From Gordonia westfalica (GTDB taxonomy: Bacteria > Actinomycetota > Actinomycetes > Mycobacteriales > Mycobacteriaceae): DNA of 64,000 bases. A program made the position numbers and the translations under genes. The notes beneath the pieces were generated by a model. The model saw only the letters and a program-made list of their open reading frames with translations, was not told where the DNA came from and did no database searches. Location: contig NZ_FNLM01000034.1 of assembly GCF_900105725.1 (NCBI RefSeq), positions 3,906,001 through 3,970,000 on the forward strand, in the 5' to 3' direction. This document shows, in pieces, positions 17,085 through 26,388 of the stretch. How positions within the stretch are numbered: position 1 is the first letter of the stretch; each line of letters opens with the position of its first letter.

Positions 17085-18514
17085 CTCAAGCCGCGCCCGC
17101 CCCGCACGCCCCGCCTCGCGAGCCCGCGACGAGTACCGGCCGGAACGCCGAGCTGCTCCTGCTGGTGTTCGCCATCGGCCTGGTGACCGTGGCCCTGCTC
17201 ATCGTCCAGGCGGCCCAGGGCCAGAACCTGACGTGGGACATCTTCAAGTACGTCGCCGCGTACACGGCGCTGTTCGGGATCGCCCACCTGGTCGTACGAC
17301 GCTATGCGCCGCACGCCGACCCCATCCTGCTGCCGGTCGTCGCCGTGCTCAACGGACTCGGGCTCGTGCTGATCCACCGCCTCGACCTCGGGTCGGGAAA
17401 CACCGGTGAGTCGATCAATCCGACCCAGGCCACGAACAACGCCGATCAACAGCTGCTGTGGGCCGGACTCGGGATCATCGCGTTCTCGGCGGTGCTGATC
17501 CTCATCCGGGATCACCGCACGCTGTCGCGGTACGCCTACACCCTCGGCCTCGGTGGACTGATCTTCCTGATCATCCCGGCGATCCTGCCGAGCGCGTTCT
17601 CGGAGATCAACGGATCGAAGAACTGGATCATCACGCCGTTCTTCTCGATCCAGCCGAGCGAGTTCTCGAAGATCCTGATCATCATCTTCGCCGCGGCGGT
17701 CCTGGTGTCGAAGCGCGACCTGTTCATCACCGCGGGTCCGCACGTCCTCGGCGTCGACCTGCCGCGCGCCCGCGACCTCGGCCCGCTGATCGCCGCGTGG
17801 GCCATCGCCATCGCGGTGATGGTGGTCCAGAAGGACCTCGGCACCTCGCTGCTGATCTTCGCGACGATCCTGACGATGCTCTACGTGGCCACGTCCCGCG
17901 TCGAATGGCTCGTCCTCGGCATCGGCCTGTTCGCCATCGGCGCCGTGCTGGCGTGGTCGATCTTCTCCCACCTGCAGACCCGTGTCTCGGTGTGGCTCAA
18001 CCCCTTCGAGGACTTCGACGGCTCGGGCTACCAGATCGGTCAGAGCCTGTTCGGCCTGGCCACGGGCGGCCTGTTCGGCACCGGCCTCGGATCCGGGCGA
18101 CCCAACATCGTCCCGTTCGCCAACACCGACTTCATCATCTCGACCATCGGTGAGGAGCTCGGGCTCGCCGGCCTCACCGCGATCCTGCTGCTCTACATGG
18201 TGTTCATCCACCGCGGTCTGCGCACCGGCATCGCCGTCCGCGACAGCTTCGGCAAGCTCCTCGCGACGGGCCTGGCGTTCACCATCGCCATGCAGATCTT
18301 CGTCGTCGTCGGCGGCGTCACCAAGCTCATCCCGCTGACCGGTCTGACGACGCCGTTCCTGTCGTACGGCGGCTCGTCGTTGCTGGCCAACTACATCCTC
18401 GTCGCGCTGCTGATCCGCATCTCCAACGCCGCCCGCGAACCCGATCCGGTGAAGAAGCGGACGGCGGCCAAGCCGGTCGACGCGCTGCCCACCCAGGTGG
18501 TGAAGCGCCGATGA
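17081..18514 (+). CDS. rodA: RodA, SEDS-family peptidoglycan glycosyltransferase
   Basis: The 477-residue polytopic membrane protein (about 12 helices) matches SEDS proteins: WIITPFFSIQPSEFSKI, the VQKDLGTSLL segment holding the catalytic Asp, GSGRPNIVPFANTDFIISTIGEELG and the LLTPFLSYGGSS-like end. It polymerises lipid II together with a class B PBP, here the adjacent pbpA. ATG 17081 overlaps the pstP stop and the stop overlaps pbpA (ATGA). The N-terminal 20 residues are a polar cytoplasmic tail. Confidence 0.94.
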   Translation: MTQAAPAPHAPPREPATSTGRNAELLLLVFAIGLVTVALLIVQAAQGQNLTWDIFKYVAAYTALFGIAHLVVRRYAPHADPILLPVVAVLNGLGLVLIHRLDLGSGNTGESINPTQATNNADQQLLWAGLGIIAFSAVLILIRDHRTLSRYAYTLGLGGLIFLIIPAILPSAFSEINGSKNWIITPFFSIQPSEFSKILIIIFAAAVLVSKRDLFITAGPHVLGVDLPRARDLGPLIAAWAIAIAVMVVQKDLGTSLLIFATILTMLYVATSRVEWLVLGIGLFAIGAVLAWSIFSHLQTRVSVWLNPFEDFDGSGYQIGQSLFGLATGGLFGTGLGSGRPNIVPFANTDFIISTIGEELGLAGLTAILLLYMVFIHRGLRTGIAVRDSFGKLLATGLAFTIAMQIFVVVGGVTKLIPLTGLTTPFLSYGGSSLLANYILVALLIRISNAAREPDPVKKRTAAKPVDALPTQVVKRR

Positions 18515-20010
18515 ACAAACCGATCCGCAATGTGTCGCTCGCGGTGATCGTGATGATCGTCGCGCTGCTGGCCAACGCCACCTACGTCCAGGTCTTCAAG
18601 GCCGACGCCCTGAAGACCGACCCGCGCAACAACCGGGTCCTGCTCGACGAGTACTCGCGGCAGCGTGGCCTGATCACCACCTCCGACGGCACCGTGATCG
18701 CGCTGTCGGTGCCCATCGACAGCCGCCTGAAGTTCCTCCGGCAGTACCCGCGGGAAGGCGCCGAGGCGTTCGCACCGGTAACCGGGTACTACTCGTTCCA
18801 GTACCTCGCCAGCCAGATCGAGCACTACGAGAACTCCATCCTCAACGGCTCCGACGACCGGCTCTTCGGACAGCGGTTCATGGACATGTTCTCCGGCCGC
18901 GACCCCCGCGGCGGCAACGTGGTCACGACGATCAACCCGAAGGTCCAGCAGGCCGCGTACCGCGCCATGCTCAACGGGCCGTGCGACGGACCGTGCCGCG
19001 GCTCCGTCGTGGCGCTGCAGCCCAACACCGGCAAGATCCTGGCGATGGTCTCGACCCCGAGCTATGACCCCAACAAGCTCGCCAGCCACGACCAGGAAGT
19101 TCGCGAGAGCAGCTGGGAGGCCTGGAACCGTCCGGGCGACACCGCCCAACCGATGCTGAACCGCGCGATCAACCAGCTGTATCCGCCGGGATCGACCTTC
19201 AAGGTCGTCACCTCGGCGGCCGCCCTGCGCGACAACATCACCCCGGGCATCCGCCTGACCGCGGCGCCGAGTTTCCCGCTGCCGGGCACCAACGTGTCCC
19301 TGCCGAACTACGGCGGCCAAGCCTGCCCCGGCTCCTCCGGCGGGACCGTGTCACTCGAGACGGCGTTCAAGTACTCGTGCAACACCGCGTTCGCCGAACT
19401 GGTGACCGAGAAGATGTCGGACGCGATCCCCAAGTTCACCGAGACCGCGAGCCTGTTCGGCCTCGATCAGCCCGGCCCGGACATCCCGATGCCGGTCGCC
19501 GACTCGACCGTGGGTCCGATTCCGTCGCTCGACGTGCTCGCTCAGGCATCCATCGGACAGCGTGACGTGCGGCTGACCCCGCTGCAGAACGCCATGATCG
19601 CGGCGACCGTCGCCAACGGAGGGGTGCGAATGCAGCCGTACCTGGTCGATAAGCTTCAATCAGCGGATCTGCGGACGTTGCAGACCACACCGCCGACCAC
19701 CGCCAACAAGCCGATCACCCCCGAGCAGGCGGCCGAGCTGACATCGATGATGATCGAGTCCGAGCGCTCCACCTCGGGTGCCGGCGGACCGGTGGCGATC
19801 GCGTCGAAGACCGGCACCGCGGAGAGCGGTTCGAGCACCGACACCCCGTACTCCTGGTACATCGCGTTCGGTCCGTCGTCGAACGCACAGATCGCGGTGG
19901 CCGTGGTGGTGGAGAATGGACAATTCGGTGCGGATTCGGTCGGCGGGACCGTCGCCGCGCCGATCGGACGAGAAGTTATCAACTCACTGGTGGGAGGTGG
20001 CAGTCGATGA
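18511..20010 (+). CDS. pbpA: PbpA, class B penicillin-binding protein
   Basis: The 499-residue product has an N-terminal membrane anchor (about residues 8-28), a pedestal domain and a transpeptidase domain with the three canonical motifs: STFK in [10 protein letters not shown] (about residue 229), SCN in [10 protein letters not shown] and KTG in SKTGTAES. It cross-links peptidoglycan and is the likely partner of RodA, encoded next door. In mycobacteria PbpA is a PknB substrate. It is four-base coupled on both sides. Confidence 0.95.
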   Translation: MNKPIRNVSLAVIVMIVALLANATYVQVFKADALKTDPRNNRVLLDEYSRQRGLITTSDGTVIALSVPIDSRLKFLRQYPREGAEAFAPVTGYYSFQYLASQIEHYENSILNGSDDRLFGQRFMDMFSGRDPRGGNVVTTINPKVQQAAYRAMLNGPCDGPCRGSVVALQPNTGKILAMVSTPSYDPNKLASHDQEVRESSWEAWNRPGDTAQPMLNRAINQLYPPGSTFKVVTSAAALRDNITPGIRLTAAPSFPLPGTNVSLPNYGGQACPGSSGGTVSLETAFKYSCNTAFAELVTEKMSDAIPKFTETASLFGLDQPGPDIPMPVADSTVGPIPSLDVLAQASIGQRDVRLTPLQNAMIAATVANGGVRMQPYLVDKLQSADLRTLQTTPPTTANKPITPEQAAELTSMMIESERSTSGAGGPVAIASKTGTAESGSSTDTPYSWYIAFGPSSNAQIAVAVVVENGQFGADSVGGTVAAPIGREVINSLVGGGSR

Positions 20011-21374
20011 CCCTGCAGAACGGCACCACCATCGGTGATCGTTACCGGCTCATCCGCCTGATCGCGACCGGCGGCATGGGCCAGGTCTGGGAAGCCCTCG
20101 ACACGCGACTGAACCGTCGTGTCGCCGTCAAGGTCCTCAAGGCCGAGTACACGAGCGACCCGGAGTTCATCGCCCGGTTCCGCGCCGAGGCGCAGACCAC
20201 CGCGAAGCTCAACAACCCGGGCATCGCCAACGTCTTCGACTACGGCGAGACCCCGGACTACAACGGCGGCGACCCGCTGGCGTACCTGGTGATGGAACTC
20301 GTCGACGGCGAGCCGCTGAACTCGGTGATCTCCCGACTCGGCCGGCTCTCGCTGACCAACACGCTCGACATGCTCGAGCAGACCGGCCGGGCGCTGCAGG
20401 CCGCGCACAGCCAGGGTCTGGTCCACCGCGACGTCAAGCCGGGCAACATCCTGATCACGCCGACCGGACAGGTGAAGATCACCGACTTCGGTATCGCCAA
20501 GGCCGTCGACTCCGCACCGGTCACCAAGACCGGCATGGTGATGGGCACCGCCCAGTACATCTCGCCCGAACAGGCCACCGGCGACGAGGCGACCGCCGCG
20601 TCCGACGTTTACTCTCTCGGCGTCGTGGGCTACGAGGCCCTCACCGGTCGTCGTCCGTTCCTCGGCGACGGCGCCATCACGGTGGCGATGAAGCACATCC
20701 GCGAATCGCCGCCGCCGCTGCCGTCGAACCTGCCGTCGGGTGTCCGTGAACTCATCGAGATCACGATGGCCAAGGATCCGCGCCAGCGGTACGCCAGCGG
20801 AGGCGAGTTCGCCGACGCGGTGGCCGCTGTGCGCGCTGGTCGCCGGCCCCCGCGTCCGGGCGCGATCGCCGGGGCGGCAGCAGGTGCTGCCGGTGCCGCG
20901 GCGCTGGGCAACACCGTCGCCACCCGCGCCACGACCGCGCCGGGTACCGCCTCCCGTCCCGTGACCCCGCGTCCCACGTCACGGACCGCAGTGGCGCCGC
21001 CACCGGACAACAGTTGGACGACGGGCCAGAAGGTCCTCGCCGGCGTGGCCGCCGCACTGCTCATCGGTGCGATCGGCCTGATCGGTTTCTACCTGGTCAG
21101 CAGCGGCGGCGACGATGCCGCGCCCTCTACTCCGTCGACCTCGTCGGCGGTCACCCGGACCACCACGGTGGTCCCGACGCAGGAGCCCGTGGAGACCACG
21201 ACCACTCGTCGCCCGACCCGCACCACCACGAGCGAGGAGACGACCACGACCAGCGAGGAGACGACGACGCAGACCACCACAACAGCGCCGCCGCCCACCT
21301 CCGAGGAGACGACGGACACCGGCGCCGCCACCGGGACTCCCTGTTTCCCCGGCGTGCCGTTCCCGCTGTGCTAG
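20007..21374 (+). CDS. pknA: PknA, transmembrane Ser/Thr protein kinase
   Basis: The 455-residue protein has a Hanks-type kinase domain (residues 13-275): a glycine-rich loop [16 protein letters not shown], the catalytic loop [11 protein letters not shown] and an activation loop [17 protein letters not shown] with phosphorylatable Thr. A Pro/Ala linker, one membrane helix (about 349-368) and a Thr-rich extracellular tail of TTTT/EETTT repeats follow. There is no PASTA domain, as is typical of PknA. It phosphorylates division and elongation proteins and the ParA/ParB/Wag31 group. A 69-bp gap separates it from pknB. Confidence 0.95.
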   Translation: MTLQNGTTIGDRYRLIRLIATGGMGQVWEALDTRLNRRVAVKVLKAEYTSDPEFIARFRAEAQTTAKLNNPGIANVFDYGETPDYNGGDPLAYLVMELVDGEPLNSVISRLGRLSLTNTLDMLEQTGRALQAAHSQGLVHRDVKPGNILITPTGQVKITDFGIAKAVDSAPVTKTGMVMGTAQYISPEQATGDEATAASDVYSLGVVGYEALTGRRPFLGDGAITVAMKHIRESPPPLPSNLPSGVRELIEITMAKDPRQRYASGGEFADAVAAVRAGRRPPRPGAIAGAAAGAAGAAALGNTVATRATTAPGTASRPVTPRPTSRTAVAPPPDNSWTTGQKVLAGVAAALLIGAIGLIGFYLVSSGGDDAAPSTPSTSSAVTRTTTVVPTQEPVETTTTRRPTRTTTSEETTTTSEETTTQTTTTAPPPTSEETTDTGAATGTPCFPGVPFPLC

Positions 21375-21443
21375 TTCGCCGGGCATGCTGATACCACGTC
21401 CGACCACCGTTCTGAGCTGAGATCCCAGGCTGACCCAAGGCAG

Positions 21444-23393
21444 ATGACGACACCACACCACCTCTCCGACCGCTACGAACTCGGCGAAACGCTGGGTTTC
21501 GGTGGCATGTCCGAGGTGCACTATGCCCGGGATCTGGTGCTGCACCGGGATGTGGCGGTCAAGGTCCTGCGAGCAGACCTCGCGCGCGATCCGTCGTTCT
21601 ACCTGCGCTTCCGTCGTGAGGCCCAGAATGCGGCGAAGCTGAACCACCCGACGATCGTGCAGGTCTTCGACACCGGCGAGGCCGAGACCGAGGACGGCCC
21701 GCTGCCGTTCATCGTGATGGAGTACGTCGACGGCGACACCCTGCGAGATGTGTTGCGCGCCAACGGCCCGATCGCCCCACGGCAGGCGATGACCTGGATG
21801 GCCGACGTCGCGGCGGCGATGGACTTCTCCCATCGCAACGGCATCGTGCACCGCGACATGAAGCCGGCGAACGTCATGATCGACAAGTCCGGCGCGGTGA
21901 AGGTGATGGACTTCGGCATCGCCCGCGCGATGAGCGACTCGACGTCGACGATGACGCAGACCTCCGCGGTGATGGGCACCGCCCAGTATCTGTCGCCGGA
22001 ACAGGCCCGCGGCATCAAGGTCGACCCGCGCAGCGACATCTACTCGATGGGCTGTGTGCTGTTCGAACTGCTCACCGGGGAGCCGCCGTTCACCGGTGAC
22101 TCGCCGGTCGCGGTCGCCCATCAGCACGTGCACGAGGACCCGCCGTGGCCGTCGCACGTGCGCCCCGAGATCCCGCGCGAACTCGATTCCGTCGTGCTCA
22201 AGGCGATGAGCAAGAACAAGGAGAACCGATACCAGTCGGCCGCGGATCTGCGGGCCGATCTGATCCGGGTGCTCGCCGGCGGGAAGCCGGCGGCGCCGAT
22301 GCTGCTCACCGACGAGGAGCGGACCGAGTTCATCGACACCGGTCCACGACGCCCCACCCGTCCGGAGACGACCGGACCGCGGCGCGCCATCCCCACCCGT
22401 GCCGGCGGCAACCATCGACGCGATGCCGCATACCCGGGCGACGGCGACGACGAGCCGCCACGCCGCAGGTCCCGCTGGCTGATGGCCGGCGCGATCGCCG
22501 CCGTGGTGCTGCTCGTCGGCACGCTGTTCCTGTGGTCCCCGTGGAGCTCGGACGCCAATCCCGACGTCACCGTGCCCGCGGTCGCCGGCCTCAGTTCCGA
22601 GGACGCGCAGTCGTCGCTGGAACGCGCCGGTTTCGAGGTGCGGTTACTCGAGGAACCCAGCCTCGACGTCGGAGCCGGACTCGCAACCAGGTCGACGCCG
22701 GGCGAAGGTGTCCTGGCGGCGGAGGGATCCGAGGTCGCGCTGTACATCTCGGCCGGACCGCAACGCCACCGAATACCCTCTGACCTGGTCGGGAAGACGC
22801 CTGCCGAGGCGCTCGACGCCCTCAAGGTGCTCGGGTTCACCAACGTCAAGACCGAACGTGTCGACTCGACGGTCGAGATGAAGGAGAAGGTCGTCTCGAC
22901 CGCACCGAAGATCGGCACCGAGGTGCCGGTCAACGGCGCGGTGGTCCTCAACGTGGGCAACGGCCCCAGGGAGGTCACCGTCCGCGACGTCGTGGGGATG
23001 CCGGGCGATCGTGCTCGCGCGGTTCTCGAGGACCTGGGCATGGTGGTCGACGTGGTCGCGGTCGACTCCGATCAGCCGGCCGGCGAGGTCATCTCCACCT
23101 CGCCGGGACCCGGGTCGACGGCCGAGCAGGGCAGCACGGTGCAGATCTCGGTGTCCCGGGGCAATCTGTTCACCGTCCCGAACCTGCGCGGCAAGACCCC
23201 CGCCGAGGCCCAGGCATCCCTGGAGCAGGCCGGGTGGGAACGGTCGACGCTGACGCGTCAGACCCGGAACGTGCCGCTGAACAGTCCCGACAACGGGCGA
23301 GTCGTCGGACAGGACCCGCCGGTGGGCTCCAAGGCGCGCAAGAGCGGCGCCATCACGATCATCGTCGGTCAGGCCAGCCTGCTGCCGAACTGA
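21444..23393 (+). CDS. pknB: PknB, PASTA-domain Ser/Thr protein kinase
   Basis: The 649-residue protein has a kinase domain (residues 8-275: GFGGMSEVH, VAVKVLR, HRDMKPAN, DFG, activation loop TMTQTSAVMGTAQYLSPEQ), a Pro/Arg-rich juxtamembrane linker, one membrane helix (about 344-363) and four extracellular PASTA domains starting near residues 372, 438, 510 and 573. PASTA domains bind muropeptides and lipid II. PknB controls peptidoglycan synthesis through CwlM, FhaA and MurJ; cwlM and fhaA are both in this window. It ends the kinase operon and is followed by tandem repeats. Confidence 0.96.
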   Translation: MTTPHHLSDRYELGETLGFGGMSEVHYARDLVLHRDVAVKVLRADLARDPSFYLRFRREAQNAAKLNHPTIVQVFDTGEAETEDGPLPFIVMEYVDGDTLRDVLRANGPIAPRQAMTWMADVAAAMDFSHRNGIVHRDMKPANVMIDKSGAVKVMDFGIARAMSDSTSTMTQTSAVMGTAQYLSPEQARGIKVDPRSDIYSMGCVLFELLTGEPPFTGDSPVAVAHQHVHEDPPWPSHVRPEIPRELDSVVLKAMSKNKENRYQSAADLRADLIRVLAGGKPAAPMLLTDEERTEFIDTGPRRPTRPETTGPRRAIPTRAGGNHRRDAAYPGDGDDEPPRRRSRWLMAGAIAAVVLLVGTLFLWSPWSSDANPDVTVPAVAGLSSEDAQSSLERAGFEVRLLEEPSLDVGAGLATRSTPGEGVLAAEGSEVALYISAGPQRHRIPSDLVGKTPAEALDALKVLGFTNVKTERVDSTVEMKEKVVSTAPKIGTEVPVNGAVVLNVGNGPREVTVRDVVGMPGDRARAVLEDLGMVVDVVAVDSDQPAGEVISTSPGPGSTAEQGSTVQISVSRGNLFTVPNLRGKTPAEAQASLEQAGWERSTLTRQTRNVPLNSPDNGRVVGQDPPVGSKARKSGAITIIVGQASLLPN

Positions 23394-23402
23394 CGGCTCT
23401 CG

Positions 23403-23520
23403 CTCCTTCAGGTGCGAGCGTTCGACCACCTGCTCCCTTCAGGTGCGAGCGTGCGACCATCTGCTCCCTGAGGTGCGAGCGCGCGACCATCTGCTCCCTG
23501 AGGTGCGAGCGAAGCGAGCC
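23403..23520. repeat. Tandem repeat, about 30 bp x 4
   Basis: Units at 23403-23432, 23433-23463, 23464-23493 and a truncated 23494-23520 share the core CAGGTGCGAGCG / CGACCATCTGCTCCCT. They begin 10 bases after the pknB stop. There are no spacers between units. Confidence 0.85.
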
Positions 23521-23585
23521 ACGAAGGGCTGCCGACGTCATCTCACCAGGTCTTCGTGGCTCGTCGCTTTCGCTCCTCGCACCTC
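23500..23585. terminator. Long imperfect inverted repeat after pknB
   Basis: GAGGTGCGAGCGAAGCGAGC at 23500 onward, with CACGAAG, pairs imperfectly with 23552-23585 (CTTCGTGGCTCG...CTCGCACCTC). The loop is about 25 bases. It is probably a bidirectional terminator for pknB and the convergent trpG/pabA. The same motif family recurs near 4740 and 43950. Confidence 0.65.
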
Positions 23586-23586
23586 A

Positions 23587-23694
23587 GACAGCAGAGAAGT
23601 CGGCGTCAGACAGCAGTGAAGTCGCGTCCGACAGCGGAGAAGTCGGCGTCAGACAGCAGTGAAGTCGCGTCCGACAGCAGAGAAGTCGGCATCA
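23587..23694. repeat. Tandem repeat, 43 bp x 2.5 (21/22-bp sub-units)
   Basis: Copies at 23587-23629, 23630-23672 and 23673-23694 differ at two positions. Each splits into two related halves, GACAGCAGAGAAGTCG and GACAGCAGTGAAGTCG. The array ends on the stop codon of trpG/pabA. Confidence 0.88.
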
Positions 23695-24351
23695 GCCGAC
23701 CGCGCTGGCCATCTCCGCCTCGAGCGCTGCGACTCGAGCCTCGTCGACGTCGATGCCGCAGGTCTTGAGCCAGTTGGCGAGCATCCGGTGACCGCCTTCG
23801 GTGAGGACGCTCTCCGGGTGGAACTGGACGCCGTGGATGGGTAGCTCGCGGTGGGCCATCGCCATCACGATGCCCGACTCGGTACGTCCGGTGACGACGA
23901 GTTCGTCGGGGATCGTCTCGGGCAGCACCGTCAGCGAGTGGTACCGGGTGGCGGTGAACGGATCCGGGAGGCCGGCGAGCACGCCCTTGTCGTCGTGGAA
24001 CACCAGTGAGGTCTTGCCGTGCAGGAGTTCGGGCGCGCGGTCGACGGTTCCGCCGAAAGCCGCGCCGATCGCCTGATGACCCAGGCACACACCCAGCAGC
24101 GGGAGCTCTTCGGCGGCGGCCACCTCGACCATGGGCATCGTCGCACCGGCGCGCTGAGGGGTGCCGGGTCCGGGGCTGAGCAGCACACCGTCGAATCCGG
24201 CGACGGCCTCCCGCAGATGCTCGGTGTCGAACGGGGTCAGCCGCGGGTCGTCGTTGCGCCACACGACGGCCTCGACACCGAGCTGACCCAGGTACTGGAC
24301 CAGGTTGTAGACGAAGCTGTCGTAGTTGTCGATGACCAGGATGCGACTCAC
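23692..24351 (-). CDS. trpG: Class I glutamine amidotransferase, anthranilate/aminodeoxychorismate synthase component II
   Basis: From GTG 24351 the product is 219 residues. It has the GATase I motifs: ILVIDNYDSFVYNLVQYLG, SPGPGTP, the nucleophile Cys in GVCLGHQAIG (about residue 80) and the His-Glu pair in GVQFHPESVLTEGG. The subunit delivers ammonia from glutamine to a TrpE- or PabB-type synthase. The same gene sits between pknB and crgA in mycobacteria and is annotated there as trpG or pabA. No TrpE/PabB gene is in the window, so the partner is unknown. The longer frame to 24504 lacks similarity. Confidence 0.88.
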   Translation of the reverse strand: MSRILVIDNYDSFVYNLVQYLGQLGVEAVVWRNDDPRLTPFDTEHLREAVAGFDGVLLSPGPGTPQRAGATMPMVEVAAAEELPLLGVCLGHQAIGAAFGGTVDRAPELLHGKTSLVFHDDKGVLAGLPDPFTATRYHSLTVLPETIPDELVVTGRTESGIVMAMAHRELPIHGVQFHPESVLTEGGHRMLANWLKTCGIDVDEARVAALEAEMASAVG

Positions 24352-24515
24352 GGACAAAAGGCTACCGCCGAAAGCGGGTGGCTCGGTCAGCGACCTGGTG
24401 AGATACCGTAGAAGTCGAGTGTTTGAAGGCCCTGGGCCGATCGTCGACGCGATGATCGCGACCGGAGGGCACACGCGTACGACCGCTGCCGCGGTAGAGC
24501 ACAACAGAGGATGTC

Positions 24516-24806
24516 ATGCCGAAGTCAAAAGTCCGCAAGAAGACCGATTACACGATCAACACCGCGAGCCGGACTCCGGTCAAGGTCAAGGCCGGCGCCT
24601 CCAGCACCATCTACGTGAGCGTGATGCTCGGCCTGATGCTCCTCGGGCTCGCCTGGCTCGTCGTCTACTACCTCGCCGCCACGCCCACCGCGTACGGCGC
24701 CGAGGGTCAGGTCCTCCACTGGATGGCCGAACTCAACTCCTGGAACTTCCTCATCGGCTTCTCCCTGATGGTGGCCGGCCTGTTGATGACCATGCGGTGG
24801 CGCTGA
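24516..24806 (+). CDS. crgA: CrgA, cell-division membrane protein
   Basis: The 96-residue product has a basic N-terminus ([19 protein letters not shown]) and two membrane helices (about 31-53 and 73-92) separated by a short loop, the CrgA/WhiP layout and length. In mycobacteria CrgA binds FtsZ, FtsQ, FtsI, PBPA and CwsA at the septum and pole. It starts at ATG 24516 after GAGG. Its position between trpG and the PH-protein gene matches the mycobacterial order. Confidence 0.93.
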   Translation: MPKSKVRKKTDYTINTASRTPVKVKAGASSTIYVSVMLGLMLLGLAWLVVYYLAATPTAYGAEGQVLHWMAELNSWNFLIGFSLMVAGLLMTMRWR

Positions 24807-24808
24807 TC

Positions 24809-24946
24809 CCATCCACAGTGCTCCATCCACAGTTGTTCGCCGTATGAACCATCCTGACCAGGGAAAATACATGTGTGTAAGTTATCCACACTGTGGAAAT
24901 AACATGTGTGTAAGTAGTCCCCACTGTGAGTAACTCCTGTGGATAA
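24809..24946. promoter_or_regulatory. Cluster of DnaA-box-like motifs with a 27-bp direct repeat
   Basis: Perfect TTATCCACA boxes occur at 24882-24890 (plus) and 24938-24946 (minus). Weaker copies are CCATCCACA at 24809-24817 and 24823-24831 and TAGTCCCCA at 24915-24923. The blocks 24869-24895 and 24902-24928 are near-identical 27-mers (three mismatches) at a 33-bp period, each starting ACATGTGTGTAAGT. The last box covers the GTG start of the next gene. Confidence 0.7.
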
Positions 24947-25436
24947 CTCCGTCGACCCATCAACACGCTCCTGGTCGACACCCGTCGGAGCCGGGATCGC
25001 CGGCTGCGTCGGAGGCCTGATCCTGCTCGGCGGCGCGATCCTGGTGGCCAACGACCCCGCCGGGTCTGTGCTCATGGGGATCGCCGGCGTACTGCTCGTC
25101 GGCCTGGGCGCCTACACCCTGATCGTCCGGCCGCGCCTCGAACTCTCCCCCGGGAATCCGGCCACGCTGACCGTCCGCAGTCTGACCGGGCGGCGCAGCT
25201 ACACGCCCGACCGCGTCGAACGCATCCGGCTGTTGTCGATGCGCCGCGTCGGGCGTCGGGTCGGACAGCTCGAGATGGACGTCCTGGACGACGACGCGGA
25301 GCCGGGCGGACCGGATGGCGGATTCTCCGACGACGCCCGGCTACTCGTCTTCAGCCGGTGGGATCTGGGGACCGATCTCATCTCGGTCGTCGACGAGCTC
25401 CGCGCAGCGGGATTCCGCGTCGACGACGACCGGTGA
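24939..25436 (+). CDS. PH-domain membrane protein (Rv0010c-like)
   Basis: The 165-residue product has two adjacent membrane helices (about 18-38 and 43-63) followed by a PH-like beta-rich domain (residues 66-130; LELSPGNPATLTVRSLTGRRSYTPDRVERIRLL) and ends RAAGFRVDDDR. The architecture and the crgA / PH protein / rhomboid order match the small PH-domain membrane proteins of mycobacteria. Function is unknown. GTG 24939 lies within a DnaA-box motif. The gene is convergent with the rhomboid gene, with a 32-bp gap. Confidence 0.8.
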   Translation: MDNSVDPSTRSWSTPVGAGIAGCVGGLILLGGAILVANDPAGSVLMGIAGVLLVGLGAYTLIVRPRLELSPGNPATLTVRSLTGRRSYTPDRVERIRLLSMRRVGRRVGQLEMDVLDDDAEPGGPDGGFSDDARLLVFSRWDLGTDLISVVDELRAAGFRVDDDR

Positions 25437-25468
25437 CGTCCCGGCCGCGCGACGTCGACGCCTGAACG

Positions 25469-26356
25469 TCAGCGGATGTAGGTCAGCCCGTCGTAGGTGA
25501 TGCCGCCGGCGACACCGAGACCGAGCGCGACGACGAAGAGCACGCCGAGGGCGATCCAGCCCACCTGACTCGCCGCCTGCGGGGTCCGACGCCCCTCCGG
25601 CAGGGCGATGCCGGGCAGATAGACGATGGATGCGGTGGCCGCGGCGCCGAAGGCGAGACCACCGAGGTGCCCGAGGACGGAGATCCCGGGCAGCGAGAAC
25701 GACAGCACCACGTTGAACCCGATGATCAGAAGCACCGGCACCGGCGAGACGCGGGCCTTGAGGATGATCACCAGCATCGCGCCCATCAGCCCGTAGATGG
25801 CGCCGGAGGCACCCGCGGTGAGAGCACGGTCGTTCTCGAAGAGCATGACGGCGGCACTGCCGCCCAGCAAGGCGATCAGATAGACCGCCAGGTAGCGGAA
25901 CATGCCGAGCGCGAGTTCGAGGTCGCGACCCAGGATGTAGAGCGAGAGCATGTTGACGGCCACGTGCATGACGCTGAAATGCAAAAAGCCGGACGTCAGC
26001 AGGCGCCAGTACTCACCGGCGGCGACATCGCTCTTGAGCAGATCTCCGGCGCTGAAGATCGTGGCGGCCCCGGGGTCGCCGAAGCTTCCGGCCTGCACAG
26101 CACACAGGAGGAAGATCAGGATGTTGATCCCGATCAGGGTGTAGGTGACGTACGGCTTGCCGGCGGACAGGCGGGTGGTCGCCATCCTCCGGACCCTGCG
26201 ATCACCGAAGGCCGGCGTCTGCTGGATGCCGTCATCTCGAAGACATTCGAGACAATGCTGGCCGACCGACGCCGGTCGAAGGCATTCCGGACAGGCCGGC
26301 CGCCCGCACCGGCTGCAGGACAGGCCGGTGGGACGGTCGGGATGCCGGTAACACAC
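25469..26356 (-). CDS. Rhomboid-family intramembrane serine protease with N-terminal zinc finger
   Basis: The 295-residue protein begins with a B-box-like zinc-binding region (CYRHPDRPTGLSCSRCGRPACPECLR...HCLEC), then six or seven membrane helices. Catalytic Ser lies in the GASGAIYG motif and His in LGHLGGLAFGA, and the oxyanion/L1 region WRLLTSGFLHFSVMHVAVNMLSLY is present. Rhomboids cleave substrates in or near the membrane. The GTG start lies within a 12-bp inverted repeat that follows ppiA, so translation may depend on that structure. It runs on the same strand as ppiA, 32 bases downstream. Confidence 0.9.
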   Translation of the reverse strand: MCYRHPDRPTGLSCSRCGRPACPECLRPASVGQHCLECLRDDGIQQTPAFGDRRVRRMATTRLSAGKPYVTYTLIGINILIFLLCAVQAGSFGDPGAATIFSAGDLLKSDVAAGEYWRLLTSGFLHFSVMHVAVNMLSLYILGRDLELALGMFRYLAVYLIALLGGSAAVMLFENDRALTAGASGAIYGLMGAMLVIILKARVSPVPVLLIIGFNVVLSFSLPGISVLGHLGGLAFGAAATASIVYLPGIALPEGRRTPQAASQVGWIALGVLFVVALGLGVAGGITYDGLTYIR

Positions 26357-26378
26357 CGCCCGTTGTGGGGCGGTGTGT
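26349..26378 (-). terminator. 12-bp hairpin between ppiA and the rhomboid gene
   Basis: AACACACCGCCC (26349-26360) pairs perfectly with 26367-26378. It overlaps the rhomboid start codon at 26356, so it may act as a partial terminator or translational control element. Confidence 0.6.
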
Positions 26379-26388
26379 TCCGGAGAAG

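Noticed and set aside
23403..23694. CRISPR array
   Set aside because: The repeats are directly tandem without unique spacers, and no cas gene is near.
24352..24504. Upstream extension of trpG/pabA
   Set aside because: It has no similarity to the family. The ILVIDNYDSF motif should lie within a few residues of the start.
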